A stretch of 64,000 nucleotides of DNA from Streptomyces nigra (GTDB lineage Bacteria > Actinomycetota > Actinomycetes > Streptomycetales > Streptomycetaceae). Of this stretch, positions 8,607-18,030 are shown piece by piece (position 1 is the stretch's first letter; the number at the start of each line of letters is the position of its first letter). The notes below the pieces were generated by a model. The model worked only from the letters and a program-made list of their open reading frames with translations, did no database searches and was not told the origin of the DNA. The DNA is taken from positions 3,712,501 through 3,776,500 of the forward strand of contig NZ_CP029043.1 of the NCBI RefSeq assembly GCF_003074055.1. The letters are read 5' to 3'. A program made the position numbers and the translations under genes.

Positions 8607-9884
8607 GTGATTGACCTTCGCCTGCTCCGTGAGGACCCCGACCGAGTGCGCGCCTCGCAGCGCGCCCGTGGAGAGGACGTCGCGCTCGTCGACTCCCTCC
8701 TGGCCGCCGACGAGCGGCGCAGGTCGTCCGGCGTCCGCTTCGACGAACTCCGTGCCGAGCAGAAGCAGCTCGGCAAGCTCATCCCCAGGGCCTCCGGGGA
8801 CGAGAAGGCGGAGCTGCTGAAGAAGGCGAGCCAGCTGGCCGCCGACGTCAAGGCCGCCGACGCCGAGCGTGACGCCGCCGCCGCCGAGACCCAGGAGCTG
8901 CTGGCCAAGCTCGGCAACCTCGTGCACCCCGACGTCCCGGTCGGCGGCGAGGAGGACTTCGTCACGCTGGAGACCCACGGCGAGATCCGTGACTTCGCCG
9001 CCGAGGGCTTCGAGCCGAAGGACCACCTGGAGCTCGGCAACCTGCTCGGCGCGATCGACGTCGAGCGCGGCGCCAAGGTCTCCGGCTCCCGCTTCTACTT
9101 CCTCACCGGCGTCGGCGCCCTCCTGGAGTTCGCCCTGGTGAACGCGGCGATCGCCCAGGCCACGGCGGCCGGCTTCACGCCGATGCTGACGCCCGCGCTG
9201 GTGCGCCCCGAGGCGATGGCCGGCACCGGCTATCTGGGACAGGACGCCGACGGCGTCTACTTCCTGGAGAAGGACAACCTCTACCTGGTCGGCACCTCCG
9301 AGGTGGCCATCGCCTCGTACCACCGCGACGAGATCCTCGACGCCGACCAGCTGCCGCTGCGCTACGCGGGCTTCTCGCCCTGCTTCCGCCGCGAGGCCGG
9401 CTCGCACGGCAAGGACACCCGGGGCATCTTCCGTGTGCACCAGTTCGACAAGGTCGAGATGTTCTCCTTCGTCGACCCGGCGGACAGCCAGGCCGAGCAC
9501 CAGCGCCTGCTGGAGTGGGAGAAGCAGTGGCTTACCTCGCTGGAGCTGCCGTTCCGCGTCATCGACGTCGCCTCGGGCGACCTGGGCTCCTCGGCCGCCC
9601 GCAAGTTCGACTGCGAGGCGTGGATCCCGACGCAGGGCAAGTACCGCGAGCTGACGTCCACGTCGGACTGCACCGAGTTCCAGTCCCGCCGGCTGTCGAT
9701 CCGCGTCCGTGACGGCAAGCAGGTCAAGCCGCTGGCCACGCTGAACGGCACCCTGTGCGCCGTCCCGCGCACCATCGTGGCCCTGCTGGAGAACCACCAG
9801 CAGGCCGACGGCTCCGTCCGGGTCCCCGAGGTCCTGCGCCCGTACCTGGGCGGCCGCGAGGTCCTGGAGCCGGTGGCCAAGTGA
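8607..9884 (+). CDS. serS: Seryl-tRNA synthetase
   Basis: A 425-aa class II synthetase. The N-terminal coiled-coil arm (about residues 1-110, rich in Glu, Lys and Ala) grips the long variable arm of tRNA-Ser. The catalytic core contains [11 protein letters not shown], the TSE loop in LVGTSEVA, motif 2 around [14 protein letters not shown], and motif 3 with NGT in [14 protein letters not shown]. The GTG at 8607 gives [10 protein letters not shown], the usual N terminus; the open frame extends 14 codons further without need. It overlaps the HAD gene by four bases, and a tRNA-Ser gene lies 1 kb downstream. Confidence 0.96.
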   Translation: MIDLRLLREDPDRVRASQRARGEDVALVDSLLAADERRRSSGVRFDELRAEQKQLGKLIPRASGDEKAELLKKASQLAADVKAADAERDAAAAETQELLAKLGNLVHPDVPVGGEEDFVTLETHGEIRDFAAEGFEPKDHLELGNLLGAIDVERGAKVSGSRFYFLTGVGALLEFALVNAAIAQATAAGFTPMLTPALVRPEAMAGTGYLGQDADGVYFLEKDNLYLVGTSEVAIASYHRDEILDADQLPLRYAGFSPCFRREAGSHGKDTRGIFRVHQFDKVEMFSFVDPADSQAEHQRLLEWEKQWLTSLELPFRVIDVASGDLGSSAARKFDCEAWIPTQGKYRELTSTSDCTEFQSRRLSIRVRDGKQVKPLATLNGTLCAVPRTIVALLENHQQADGSVRVPEVLRPYLGGREVLEPVAK

Positions 9885-10741
9885 GCGGCACCGCCTGCGC
9901 CGACGACACCGAGGGCTCCGCGGCCGGTCTTCCGGCCGGCCGCGGCGGTCTGCCGTACAAGCTGATCGCGACCGATCTGGACGGGACGCTGCTGCGCTCC
10001 GACGAGTCGGTCTCGCGGCGCACCCGTGACGCCCTCGCGGCGGTGACCGAAGCGGGTGCCGCGCACCTCGTCGTCACCGGCCGCGGGGTCCCGTGGACCC
10101 GGCACATCCTTCAGGACCTGGGCTATCAGGGCCTCGCGGTGTGCGGTCAGGGTGCGCAGGTCTACCACGCCGGTGAGAACCGTCTGCTGACGTCCGTGAC
10201 GCTGGACCGGCAGCTGGCGGGGGTCGCGCTGGCCAAGATCGAGGCCGAGGTCGGCCCGCTGTATCTGGCGGCGAGCCGGGACGGCCTGGATGGGGACGTG
10301 CTGGTCGGCCCGGGTTACGCGCTGACGGGCGCGCTGCCCTCGACGCCGTTCACGGACGCGTCGGATCTGTGGAGCGCCCCGCTGAACAAGATCTACATAC
10401 AGCATCCGGAGCTGTCGGACGACGAGCTGGCCGAGGCGTCCCGTCGGACCGCGGGCGGCTTCGTCACGGTGGCGATGGCCGGTGAGGGCATCGTGGAGCT
10501 GCTGCCCCTGGGGCTGTCCAAGGCGACCGGGCTGTCCCTGGCGGCCCGCCGGCTGGGTGTGAAGGCCGCGGACACCATCGCCTTCGGCGACATGCCGAAC
10601 GACATCCCGATGTTCGCGTGGGCCGCGCACGGCGTGGCCATGGCCAACGCCCACGACGAGCTGAAGGCGGTCGCGGACGAGGTGACGTCGTCCAACGAGG
10701 ACGACGGCATCGCGATCGTCCTGGAGCGCCTGCTCGGCTGA
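9881..10741 (+). CDS. HAD-superfamily hydrolase (Cof-type)
   Basis: A 286-aa Cof-type HAD phosphatase. Motif I is DLDGTLL near residue 30, motif II is VTGRG, and motif IV is [10 protein letters not shown] with the two metal-binding Asp residues. A C2-type cap lies between. It starts at a GTG that overlaps the serS stop by four bases, so it is translationally coupled to seryl-tRNA synthetase; this pairing recurs in streptomycetes. The substrate is likely a small sugar phosphate or cofactor phosphate but cannot be read from sequence. A second, similar HAD gene lies at 19034-19942. Confidence 0.9.
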   Translation: MSGTACADDTEGSAAGLPAGRGGLPYKLIATDLDGTLLRSDESVSRRTRDALAAVTEAGAAHLVVTGRGVPWTRHILQDLGYQGLAVCGQGAQVYHAGENRLLTSVTLDRQLAGVALAKIEAEVGPLYLAASRDGLDGDVLVGPGYALTGALPSTPFTDASDLWSAPLNKIYIQHPELSDDELAEASRRTAGGFVTVAMAGEGIVELLPLGLSKATGLSLAARRLGVKAADTIAFGDMPNDIPMFAWAAHGVAMANAHDELKAVADEVTSSNEDDGIAIVLERLLG

Positions 10742-10760
10742 CCGCCCCGCCCCGGGGCCA

Positions 10761-10828
10761 CGGCAACTGCTCCGCCCCAAGGGGCGCGGGGAACCGCGCG
10801 ACCAGCCACAGCCGGCCCGCGGCCGACC
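10761..10828 (+). repeat. Streptomyces-type intergenic GC-rich repeat element
   Basis: The block CCGCCCCAAGGGGCGCGGGG and the following GCGCGACCAGCC resemble a short element I recall as very common between Streptomyces genes, often as 3' hairpins (here CCCC-AA-GGGG and a CGCGGGGAACCGCG arm). It sits just after the HAD gene and may end the serS transcript. The assignment is from memory of the family. Confidence 0.5.
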
Positions 10829-10880
10829 TTCGACCGCACCCCCACGGCGTACGTGGCTCAGTCCCAGTGACAAACGTCTC

Positions 10881-10966
<86 letters not shown>

Positions 10967-11224
10967 GGGTGGGCGGCCCACGCGAGAGCGACATCGCGTG
11001 CTCGAAGCGGCCGCCCCGGGCGGCTCCCGTGCGGAAGCGGGCTCGACGGTGGGGTAACTACACCGGAACCCGCCGCGGTCCGCCCTGACGGGAGCCGAAC
11101 GGACTGTCGTGCAGGGACATCGCTCAGCTCCTCTCCCAGACGGTGGCGCCGGACCCGGCCAGCGTCCTCGGCACAACCATGGTGCCGGGACGCCGACTTG
11201 GGCGCCACCGAATAAGCAGAGGCG

Positions 11225-11944
11225 TCACTCCTCGCCGGCGAGCGTCAGCGACCGCAGCTTCTGGCCCGCGTACCAGGTGGCCAGCACGGTCACCAGCGCC
11301 AGCAGCACCGTGGCCGTCGTCAGGCCGACGTCCGAGGTGACCATCTCCCCGCCCGCGACCTTCTCCGCCACCGCCAGCGACCACTGCTGAACGCTCAGGG
11401 TGCGCGCGCCCGGCACCAGGGAGCCGAACAGCGCCTCCCAGACCAGCGCGTAGACCAGGCCGAAGACCACGGCGTGCCGGGAGACCGTGCCGAGGAGCAG
11501 GAACAGCGCGGCGTAGGCGATGGAGGCGACCAGCGCGGCCACCGTGTACGCGACGGCGATCTGCTGGCCGTTGCCGTTGAGGATGAAGCCCGCGACGAAC
11601 GTCGGCAGCGCCGAGAACACCATGGTCACGGCGATCGCCACGATCAGCTTGGTGAAGATGATCGTGGGCCGCTTCACCGGCTTGGACAGCAGGTACACCA
11701 CCGAGCCGTCGTCGATCTCCGGGCCGATGGCGCCGGTGCCGGCGATGACGCCGATGATCGGCACCATCGTGGCCAGCGCGAGCCCGCCGAGCAGGTCGGA
11801 CGCCGTCTGGTCGTCCGCTCCCGCGAGACCGCGGACGGCCACGGCGATCACGATGAGCAGAAGCGGCAGCGCGCCCAGGATGAGGGCCCGGCGCCGGCCG
11901 AGCAGGGCTCGGTATGTGAGCCGGGCGACTGTGGGGTCGTACAT
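11225..11944 (-). CDS. ABC-2-type transporter permease
   Basis: A 239-aa membrane protein with about six hydrophobic segments and the layout of an ABC-2 permease: first helix about 20-40, a short external loop, then helices at about 57-75, 98-120, 130-155, 160-180 and 210-228. It is the last gene of a four-gene ABC operon (ATPase, permease, ATPase, permease, all minus strand) and starts 9 bases after the ATPase gene that ends at 11954. It likely pairs with that ATPase. Cargo is unknown; no peptide or antibiotic gene is near. Confidence 0.85.
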   Translation of the reverse strand: MYDPTVARLTYRALLGRRRALILGALPLLLIVIAVAVRGLAGADDQTASDLLGGLALATMVPIIGVIAGTGAIGPEIDDGSVVYLLSKPVKRPTIIFTKLIVAIAVTMVFSALPTFVAGFILNGNGQQIAVAYTVAALVASIAYAALFLLLGTVSRHAVVFGLVYALVWEALFGSLVPGARTLSVQQWSLAVAEKVAGGEMVTSDVGLTTATVLLALVTVLATWYAGQKLRSLTLAGEE

Positions 11945-11953
11945 CTTGGCCTC

Positions 11954-12865
11954 CTACGCCGCGACCAGATACGAGAAGACGGACTCGAGGGACTCGTCGG
12001 ACGGCGAGACCGTGAGCAGGCGGATGCCGTGGTCGCGTGCGACCCGGGGCAGCAGGGCGGTGAACCGGCCGAAGTCGACGGCCTGGATGTGCAGCGCGCC
12101 CTCGGTCAGGTCGACCTCGATGCCGGACGTCGACGGGTCGGCGATCAGCGCGGCCGCGAGGGTGCGGTCGTCGCTGGAGCGCACCAGGTAGCGGTGCGGC
12201 CGGTCGGTCATCAGCCGGCGGATCTTGCGGAAGTCGCCGCTGGCCGCGTGCCGTCCGGCCACGACCACCTCGATGTGCCAGGCCAGCTGCTCGACCTCTT
12301 CGAGGATGTGGGACGAGAACAGCACGGTGCGGCCCTCGTCGCCCATGCGCCGCAGCAGGTCCATCAGCTGCATGCGCTGCCGGGGGTCCATGCCGTTGAA
12401 CGGCTCGTCGAGCAGCAGCAGCGAGGGGTCGTGGACGAGGGCGCTCGCCATCTTCACGCGCTGGCGCATGCCCTTGGAGTACGTCTGGATCTTGCGGTCC
12501 TGCGCGTACTCCATCTCGACCGTGGCGAGTGCCTTCTGGGCGGCCTTGGCGCCCAGTCCGTGCAGTTCGGCGTTGGCGACGACGAACTCGCGGCCGGTGA
12601 GGAAGTCGTACATCGCCTCCCGTTCGGGGACGATGCCGATGTGCCGGTAGATGGCCTCGTTGCGCCAGACCGGCTGTCCGTCGAGGGTGACGGTGCCGGT
12701 GGAGGGGGCGAGGAAGCCGCCCATCATGTTGATGAGGGTGGACTTGCCGGCGCCGTTCGGGCCGAGCAGGCCGGTGACGCCGGGGCCGATCGTCATGGTG
12801 ATGTCGTTGACGGCGACCACGTTGCCGAACCAGCGGGAGACGTGGTCGATCTGGAGCGTGGTCAC
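11954..12865 (-). CDS. ABC transporter ATP-binding protein
   Basis: A 303-aa ATPase with Walker A GPNGAGKST (residues 35-43), signature YSKGMRQ (129-135), Walker B LLLLDEP (149-155), and an 80-residue C-terminal extension typical of ABC-2 exporters. The start is a GTG that overlaps the upstream permease stop by four bases; the open frame continues further up only inside that permease. Operon order suggests it serves with the flanking permeases at 11225 and 12862. Substrate not deducible. Confidence 0.92.
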   Translation of the reverse strand: MTTLQIDHVSRWFGNVVAVNDITMTIGPGVTGLLGPNGAGKSTLINMMGGFLAPSTGTVTLDGQPVWRNEAIYRHIGIVPEREAMYDFLTGREFVVANAELHGLGAKAAQKALATVEMEYAQDRKIQTYSKGMRQRVKMASALVHDPSLLLLDEPFNGMDPRQRMQLMDLLRRMGDEGRTVLFSSHILEEVEQLAWHIEVVVAGRHAASGDFRKIRRLMTDRPHRYLVRSSDDRTLAAALIADPSTSGIEVDLTEGALHIQAVDFGRFTALLPRVARDHGIRLLTVSPSDESLESVFSYLVAA

Positions 12866-13797
12866 AGTCCCACCTTCTTGTAGCGGCGCAGCAGGAGGCC
12901 GTAGGCGGCGGCGATCAGGCCGAGGACGGCGACGGCGTAGACGACGCCCTCGCCGGTGCCGGGTCCGTTCCCGCCCGGGAACGTCGAGGTGGCCCCGAGG
13001 AACGCGGACTGCAGGCCGTCGATGAGGCTGACGGGCGAGAACAGCCCGATCCAGGCGATGGCACCACTGCTGCCGCCGTCGTCGCCGAGGCTCTGCGCGT
13101 GGGCGATGGCCTGGAGCGTGGAGACCGCGCCGTAGGAGATCGTCATGACGGCGATCACGGCCGCGATGCCGAAGCCGCGGCGCGGCGTGACCGAGGCGAT
13201 GACCAGGCCGATGCCGGCGAACAGCAGGGAGAGCAGTGCCACCGAGACGAGTCCTTGTGCGAATCCCTTGGTCTGGTCGGCGAAGTCCAGCTTGGCCAGC
13301 AGCGCGCCCACGTACAGCACCAGCAGGGGGGCCGCGGTGAGGATGAACAGCGCGGAGGCCAGGGCGGCGAACTTCGCCCGGACGTAGTCGGCGGTCTCGA
13401 TGGGCCGCGAGAAGTACAGCGGCACGGTCTTGAAGCGCAGGTCGCGGGAGACCGACTGGGGTGCCTGCGAGGCGACGTACAGGCTGATGACGGCCTGCAT
13501 GATGATCGCGTAGCGCGTGTAGTCGACGGGCAGGTCCTTGGCCTTGGTGGCGACCGCGACGGCCACCATGATGGCCGCGGGCACGCACATCACCACGAAC
13601 AGCAGCATCGGCAGCACCTTGGACTTCACCGAGCGGCCCAGGCCGTAGGCGCCGCGCAGGGACTGCGAGTACAGCGAGCGGGTGGCGTACGAGCGGCCCA
13701 GGCGCGGGCCGTCGTAGCTGCGGTAGCCGATGTTGTGGATCCGGGTCTGGTCGCCCGGCTGCGGGGCCGGTGTCCGTGTGGGCTGCTCAACCGCCAT
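12862..13797 (-). CDS. ABC transporter permease
   Basis: A 311-aa membrane protein. A cytoplasmic N terminus of about 55 residues (IHNIGYRSYDGPRLGR) precedes six or so helices, the first at about 58-80 and the last at about 282-300. It overlaps both neighbours: 11 bases with the ATPase upstream (13787-14770) and 4 bases with the ATPase downstream. This tight interleaving suggests equal synthesis of one complex or two related exporters. Confidence 0.87.
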   Translation of the reverse strand: MAVEQPTRTPAPQPGDQTRIHNIGYRSYDGPRLGRSYATRSLYSQSLRGAYGLGRSVKSKVLPMLLFVVMCVPAAIMVAVAVATKAKDLPVDYTRYAIIMQAVISLYVASQAPQSVSRDLRFKTVPLYFSRPIETADYVRAKFAALASALFILTAAPLLVLYVGALLAKLDFADQTKGFAQGLVSVALLSLLFAGIGLVIASVTPRRGFGIAAVIAVMTISYGAVSTLQAIAHAQSLGDDGGSSGAIAWIGLFSPVSLIDGLQSAFLGATSTFPGGNGPGTGEGVVYAVAVLGLIAAAYGLLLRRYKKVGL

Positions 13798-14770
13798 GGC
13801 CGACCGCCTCCTTCCGCTGTGCGTCGGCGGTCTGCTCGCCGTCCTGGAAGACCTCCGAGATGTGGTGCCGGCGCTGCTCCATGCGGACCAGGCCGAGGCC
13901 GAGGTCGGCGACGACGTCCCGCACCAGGTCGTACGTCTCGTCGCCCTCGGCGGTGAGCAGCAGGATGTGCCCGGCGCCGGGGAGGCCGGCGTTGCCGTCG
14001 AGGACGTCGACCCCGCGCGCGTGGAGCGCGTCGCGCACCGCGCGGGTGCCGTCGGGGTGCTCGTCGCTGTCGGTGACCTCGACGGCGAGGGTGGTGGTGG
14101 TCTGGGTGAAGTCGGTGGTGGAGCTGGAGCGCAGGAGCTTGCCCCCGTCGATGACGACGACGTGGTCGCAGGTGCGCTCGAGCTCGCCCAGCAGATGGGA
14201 CGTGACCAGGACCGAGATGCCGAAGTCGGTGTGGATCCGGCGGATCAGGCCGAGCATCTCGTCGCGGCCGACCGGGTCGAGGCCGTTGGTCGGCTCGTCG
14301 AGGAAGACCAGCTGCGGGTCGTGCACGAGCGCCTGCGCGAGCTTGACGCGCTGCTTCATGCCCGTCGAGTAGCCGCCGATGGGGCGGTAGCGCTCCTCGT
14401 ACAGACCGACGTGGCGCAGCGTGTCCGCGGTGCGCTCGCGCGCGGCGGTCGGCGGCAGGCCGGACATCCGGGCCATGTGCACGACGAACTCGGTGGCCGA
14501 GACGTCGGGCGGCAGGCAGTCGTGCTCGGGCATGTACCCGACGCGCTCACGGATTGCGGCGCCCTTGGTGGCGACGTCGAGCCCGAGCACTTCGGCACGG
14601 CCCTCGGTCGCGGGGGACAGACCCAGCAGGATCTTGATCATGGTGGACTTGCCGGCTCCATTGGCCCCGACGAGTCCGGTCACCCCGGGCCCGATGTCCA
14701 TGGTCAGCCGGTCAAGCGCGGTCACCCGGGGGAACCGCTTGCTCAGGCTTTCGGTCGCGATCACAGTCAC
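13787..14770 (-). CDS. ABC transporter ATP-binding protein, first gene of the operon
   Basis: A 327-aa ATPase: Walker A GANGAGKST (35-43), signature YSTGMKQ (134-140), Walker B LVFLDEP (154-160), and a C-terminal extension of about 110 residues. It is a paralogue of the ATPase at 11954-12865; both begin with a similar DIGPGVTGL phrase before Walker A, pointing to duplication of an ATPase-permease pair. The GTG at 14770 gives MTVIATESLSKRF, the normal start; 43 more open codons upstream look non-coding. It is the promoter-proximal gene, divergent from the hydrolase-SDR fusion. Confidence 0.9.
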   Translation of the reverse strand: MTVIATESLSKRFPRVTALDRLTMDIGPGVTGLVGANGAGKSTMIKILLGLSPATEGRAEVLGLDVATKGAAIRERVGYMPEHDCLPPDVSATEFVVHMARMSGLPPTAARERTADTLRHVGLYEERYRPIGGYSTGMKQRVKLAQALVHDPQLVFLDEPTNGLDPVGRDEMLGLIRRIHTDFGISVLVTSHLLGELERTCDHVVVIDGGKLLRSSSTTDFTQTTTTLAVEVTDSDEHPDGTRAVRDALHARGVDVLDGNAGLPGAGHILLLTAEGDETYDLVRDVVADLGLGLVRMEQRRHHISEVFQDGEQTADAQRKEAVGHGG

Positions 14771-15031
14771 ACCACGAAGGTAGTGACCCGTGCCACGCCG
14801 GTCGTCACCCCGCAGAGCTGTTTCGGGGTCAGACTCCAGGACTACTCGGCCCTGGGGATCACCCTGAGGTCGAAGGCGCCTGGCCCTGAATTTCCCCATC
14901 GTGCGGCTTTTCCACAGGCGCCGGTGACCCTGTTGACGCGATCTCCGGCAGATGTCAGATTCGCCGGTGTCACGTTACGGGCACGTACGGCGACCGGAGG
15001 GCACGGGGACCGGGTGCGGGGCGGAGGAGAA

Positions 15032-16789
15032 GTGACCCTTCAGGGTGCGCGTGAGCGCCGGGTGGCGACCGGCGGGGTCGAGCTGTGCGTCGTCGAACTC
15101 GGCGATACGGCACGGCCGACGGTGGTCCTCGTGCACGGCTACCCGGACAGCAAGGAGGTGTGGTCCGAGGTCGCCGAGCGGCTCGCCGGGCAGTTCCATG
15201 TCGTGCTGTACGACGTCCGGGGGCACGGCCGGTCCACGGCGCCCCGGCCGCTGCGCGGCGGGTTCACGCTGGAGAAGCTGACGGACGACTTCCTGGCCGT
15301 GGTGGACGCCGTCAGCCCGGACCGGCCGGTGCATCTCGTCGGGCACGACTGGGGCTCGGTGCAGGGCTGGGAGTTCGCCACGGTCGGACGCACCGAGGGC
15401 CGGATCGCCTCCTTCACCTCGATGTCGGGACCGTCCCTCGACCACTTCGGGCACTGGATCAACGGGCGGCTGCGCCGTCCCACCCCGCGCCGGCTCGCGC
15501 AGCTGCTCGGGCAGGGCGCCAAGTCCTGGTACGTGTACGCGCTGCACACCCCCGCGCTGCCCGAGCTGGCCTGGCGCGGCCCCCTCGGCCGGCGCTGGCC
15601 GCGCATCCTGGAGCGCCTGGAGAAGGTCTCCGGCGACGGCTACCCCACCGCGTCGCTGCCGTCGGACGCCGCCCACGGGGCGTGGCTGTACCGGGACAAC
15701 GTCCGGGCGCGGCTGCGCCGCCCGCGCGAGGACGCCTACGCGCACACGCCCGTGCAGCTCATCACCCCCCTCGGGGACGCCTTCCTTTCGGAGCGGCTGT
15801 ACGACGGGCTGGAGCACTGGGTGCCGCGGCTGACCCGGCGCACCCTGGACGCCCGGCACTGGATACCGCGCACCCGGCCGGACCGGCTGGCCGCGTGGAT
15901 CACGGAGTTCGTGACGTCGGTGGAGGACGGACGGCCGAAGCGGGCGCCGGCGACCGGGAGGCACGCGGACCGCTTCGGCGGGCAGCTCGTGCTGGTCACG
16001 GGCGCGGGCAGCGGCATCGGGCGGGCGACGGCGTACGCGTTCGCGGCGGCCGGGGCGCGGGTGGTGGCCGTGGACCGGGACGCCGCGGAGGCCGCGACGA
16101 CCGCCGAGGTGGCCCGGCTGATGGGGGCGCCCGAGTCCTGGGCGGAGACGGCCGACGTCTCCGACGGGCCGGCCATGGAGAAGCTGGCCGCGAAGGTCGC
16201 CGCCGAGTACGGCGTGGTGGACGTCCTGGTGAACAACGCCGGGATCGGGCTGGCGGGCTCGTTCTTCGACACCACCCCGGAGGACTGGAAGGAGGTCCTG
16301 GACGTCAATCTGTGGGGCGTGATCCACGGCTGCCGGCTGTTCGGGAAACAGATGGCGGAGCGGGGGCAGGGCGGGCACATCGTCAATGTCGCGTCGGCCG
16401 CCGCCTACCAGCCGTCCAAGGCACTGCCCGCCTACAGCACCTCCAAGGCGGCCGTGCTGATGCTGAGCGAGTGCCTGCGCGCGGAACTGGCGGGACAGGA
16501 CATCGGAGTGACCGCGATCTGCCCGGGGTTCATCAACACCCCGATCACCTCCACGGCGCGCTTCGCCGGCGTCGACGCCGAGGAGCAGGAGCGGCTCCGG
16601 AAGCGGTCGGCGCGCTGGTACGGGCGGCGGAACTACCCGGCGGAGAAGGTCGCCGACGCGATCCTGCGGGCGGTGGTGCGCGGTGACGCGGTGGTCCCGG
16701 TGACACCGGAGGCACGCGGGACGTATCTGCTGGCGCGGTTCGCCCCGAGGGCGGTGCGCAGGCTCGCGCGGGTGGAGCCCCGGTTGTAG
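15032..16789 (+). CDS. Fused alpha/beta hydrolase (epoxide-hydrolase-like) and short-chain dehydrogenase
   Basis: A 585-aa two-domain enzyme. Residues about 1-300 are an alpha/beta hydrolase: HGYP oxyanion motif (35-38), nucleophile Asp106 in GHDWGS (the epoxide hydrolase/dehalogenase type), and catalytic His276 in DARHW. Residues about 315-585 are an SDR: cofactor motif TGAGSGIG (323-330), NNAGIG, and active-site Tyr468-x3-Lys472 in YSTSK. Start: GTG at 15032 behind GGAGGAG; the open frame runs 434 codons further upstream, but only antisense to an ABC gene and through a non-coding gap. The SDR could act on the product of the hydrolase. Substrate is unknown. Confidence 0.9.
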   Translation: MTLQGARERRVATGGVELCVVELGDTARPTVVLVHGYPDSKEVWSEVAERLAGQFHVVLYDVRGHGRSTAPRPLRGGFTLEKLTDDFLAVVDAVSPDRPVHLVGHDWGSVQGWEFATVGRTEGRIASFTSMSGPSLDHFGHWINGRLRRPTPRRLAQLLGQGAKSWYVYALHTPALPELAWRGPLGRRWPRILERLEKVSGDGYPTASLPSDAAHGAWLYRDNVRARLRRPREDAYAHTPVQLITPLGDAFLSERLYDGLEHWVPRLTRRTLDARHWIPRTRPDRLAAWITEFVTSVEDGRPKRAPATGRHADRFGGQLVLVTGAGSGIGRATAYAFAAAGARVVAVDRDAAEAATTAEVARLMGAPESWAETADVSDGPAMEKLAAKVAAEYGVVDVLVNNAGIGLAGSFFDTTPEDWKEVLDVNLWGVIHGCRLFGKQMAERGQGGHIVNVASAAAYQPSKALPAYSTSKAAVLMLSECLRAELAGQDIGVTAICPGFINTPITSTARFAGVDAEEQERLRKRSARWYGRRNYPAEKVADAILRAVVRGDAVVPVTPEARGTYLLARFAPRAVRRLARVEPRL

Positions 16790-16836
16790 GCGGGTGGCCG
16801 GTTTCGCCTGCCGACTCGGTTGCCACTGGGCGCCGT

Positions 16837-16890
16837 TTCTCCACAGGATCGCCAATTTCCCTGTGGATAAGGGGACTTGGCTGTGGACCA
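16837..16890. promoter_or_regulatory. Three DnaA-box-like 9-mers before kptA
   Basis: TTCTCCACA at 16837-16845, the perfect box TGTGGATAA at 16862-16870, and TGTGGACCA at 16882-16890 lie within 54 bases. They fill the 158-base gap between the hydrolase-SDR gene and kptA. A single TTTTCCACA also occurs at 14908-14916. Binding by DnaA is inferred from the motif only. Confidence 0.55.
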
Positions 16891-16947
16891 AACCTGCTTC
16901 GCGAAATCGTTCGCGTGATTCCTCTCGCTCCCGGCAGGCTGGGAGGC

Positions 16948-17496
16948 ATGGACGAGAGACGCACCGTGAAGGTGTCCAAGTATCTGTCGAAGCATCTGCG
17001 CCATCAGCCGGAGCGGATCGGTCTCGTGCTGGACGAGGGCGGCTGGGTGGAGATCGACACGCTGATCGCCGCCGCGCGGGCGCACGGCTTCTCCTTCACC
17101 CGGGACGAGTTGGACCACGTGGTGGCGGCCAACGACAAGAAGCGCTTCGCCGTGGACGGCACCCGGATCCGCGCCAGCCAGGGGCACAGCGTCGAGGTCG
17201 ACCTGGGCCTCCCCCCGGCCACCCCGCCGCCGTACCTCTACCACGGGACCGTGGCCGCCCATCTGGGCGCGATCCGCGCCGAGGGGCTGAGGCCGATGAA
17301 CCGGCACGACGTGCATCTGTCGCCCGACCGTGAGACCGCCACCCGGGTCGGCGCCCGGCGCGGCCGTCCTGTCGTGCTCTCCGTGGACACCGGTGCCATG
17401 CATCGCGACGGGCATGTCTTCCATGTCAGCGCCAACGGGGTCTGGTTGACGAAGGCCGTGCCGCCGGAGTATCTGCGGTTCCCCGAGGCGCACTGA
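16948..17496 (+). CDS. kptA: RNA 2'-phosphotransferase (Tpt1/KptA family)
   Basis: A 182-aa KptA. The N-terminal winged-helix domain has KYLSKHLRHQP, where Arg18-His19 match the conserved RH of the family. The C-terminal ADP-ribosyltransferase-like fold shows YHGT, DVHLSPDRETA and GRRGRPVVLSVD. The enzyme removes a 2'-phosphate from RNA using NAD, giving ADP-ribose 1'',2''-cyclic phosphate. Its substrate in bacteria is not settled since they lack the yeast tRNA splicing route. ATG at 16948 follows GGGAGG. It stands beside DnaA-box-like sites with no RNA ligase nearby. Confidence 0.92.
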   Translation: MDERRTVKVSKYLSKHLRHQPERIGLVLDEGGWVEIDTLIAAARAHGFSFTRDELDHVVAANDKKRFAVDGTRIRASQGHSVEVDLGLPPATPPPYLYHGTVAAHLGAIRAEGLRPMNRHDVHLSPDRETATRVGARRGRPVVLSVDTGAMHRDGHVFHVSANGVWLTKAVPPEYLRFPEAH

Positions 17497-17542
17497 CCTC
17501 GATTCCGCTCCGGCGGCCGGCTCCTCCTGCATGATCGGCGGT

Positions 17543-17989
17543 ATGGACCACTTCCCCACCACCGAGTCCGCCGTGACCGCGCTGCGCGCCCTCGCCGCCG
17601 AGTACGGCCGTGCCATCGAGGTGACCCATGACATCGGCGCCGACCAGACCTCCCGCCGCAGTGCCGCCGGAGTCGGGGTGACCACGGACCCGGACGGCTC
17701 GCTGCCGCACGAGGCCTATGTCGAGCTGGGCGGCTCGCCCCGGGTGAGCGTGCGGCTCTATCCGGACGACGACGCGCTCATCACCGTCGAGGGCGTCGAC
17801 TGCCCGGACGTCGACCGCGACGACGTGACCGCCTTCGTCCGCGCCCTCTACGACGGCCTCGCCCATGTCCGGGTGCGCCGCTTCCCGCCCGGCCACTTTT
17901 TGATCGTTCCGCTGCCGGGCGACCGGACCCACCGGGAGTTCATGCCGCCGCTCAGTCTCACTCCGTGGCTGAGCACACGCGTGCGGTGA
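17543..17989 (+). CDS. Hypothetical cytosolic protein (about 148 aa)
   Basis: A small acidic protein without signal peptide or membrane segment. Its predicted core alternates beta strands (AYVELGGSPRVSVRLYPDDDALITVEG) with a helix (DDVTAFVRALYDGLAHVRVRRF). I do not recognise a family. The ATG at 17543 is taken as start (weak GGCGG ahead); an in-frame ATG four codons upstream at 17531 is equally possible. It follows kptA by 46 bases on the same strand and ends just before a perfect parS. Confidence 0.6.
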   Translation: MDHFPTTESAVTALRALAAEYGRAIEVTHDIGADQTSRRSAAGVGVTTDPDGSLPHEAYVELGGSPRVSVRLYPDDDALITVEGVDCPDVDRDDVTAFVRALYDGLAHVRVRRFPPGHFLIVPLPGDRTHREFMPPLSLTPWLSTRVR

Positions 17990-17991
17990 CC

Positions 17992-18005
17992 GTTTCACGT
18001 GAAAC
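17992..18005. other. parS site
   Basis: Perfect 14-bp palindrome GTTTCACGTGAAAC, the ParB-binding centromere site of Streptomyces. It lies between the hypothetical gene and the LLM oxidoreductase start. Confidence 0.92.
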
Positions 18006-18030
18006 CCGACCGGCCGCATACGCTCGACCC

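Noticed and set aside
13730..15031. 434-codon open extension upstream of the hydrolase-SDR gene
   Set aside because: It lies antisense to an ABC ATPase and across a non-coding gap, and its composition is that of a high-GC shadow frame. GGAGGAG before the GTG at 15032 marks the true start.
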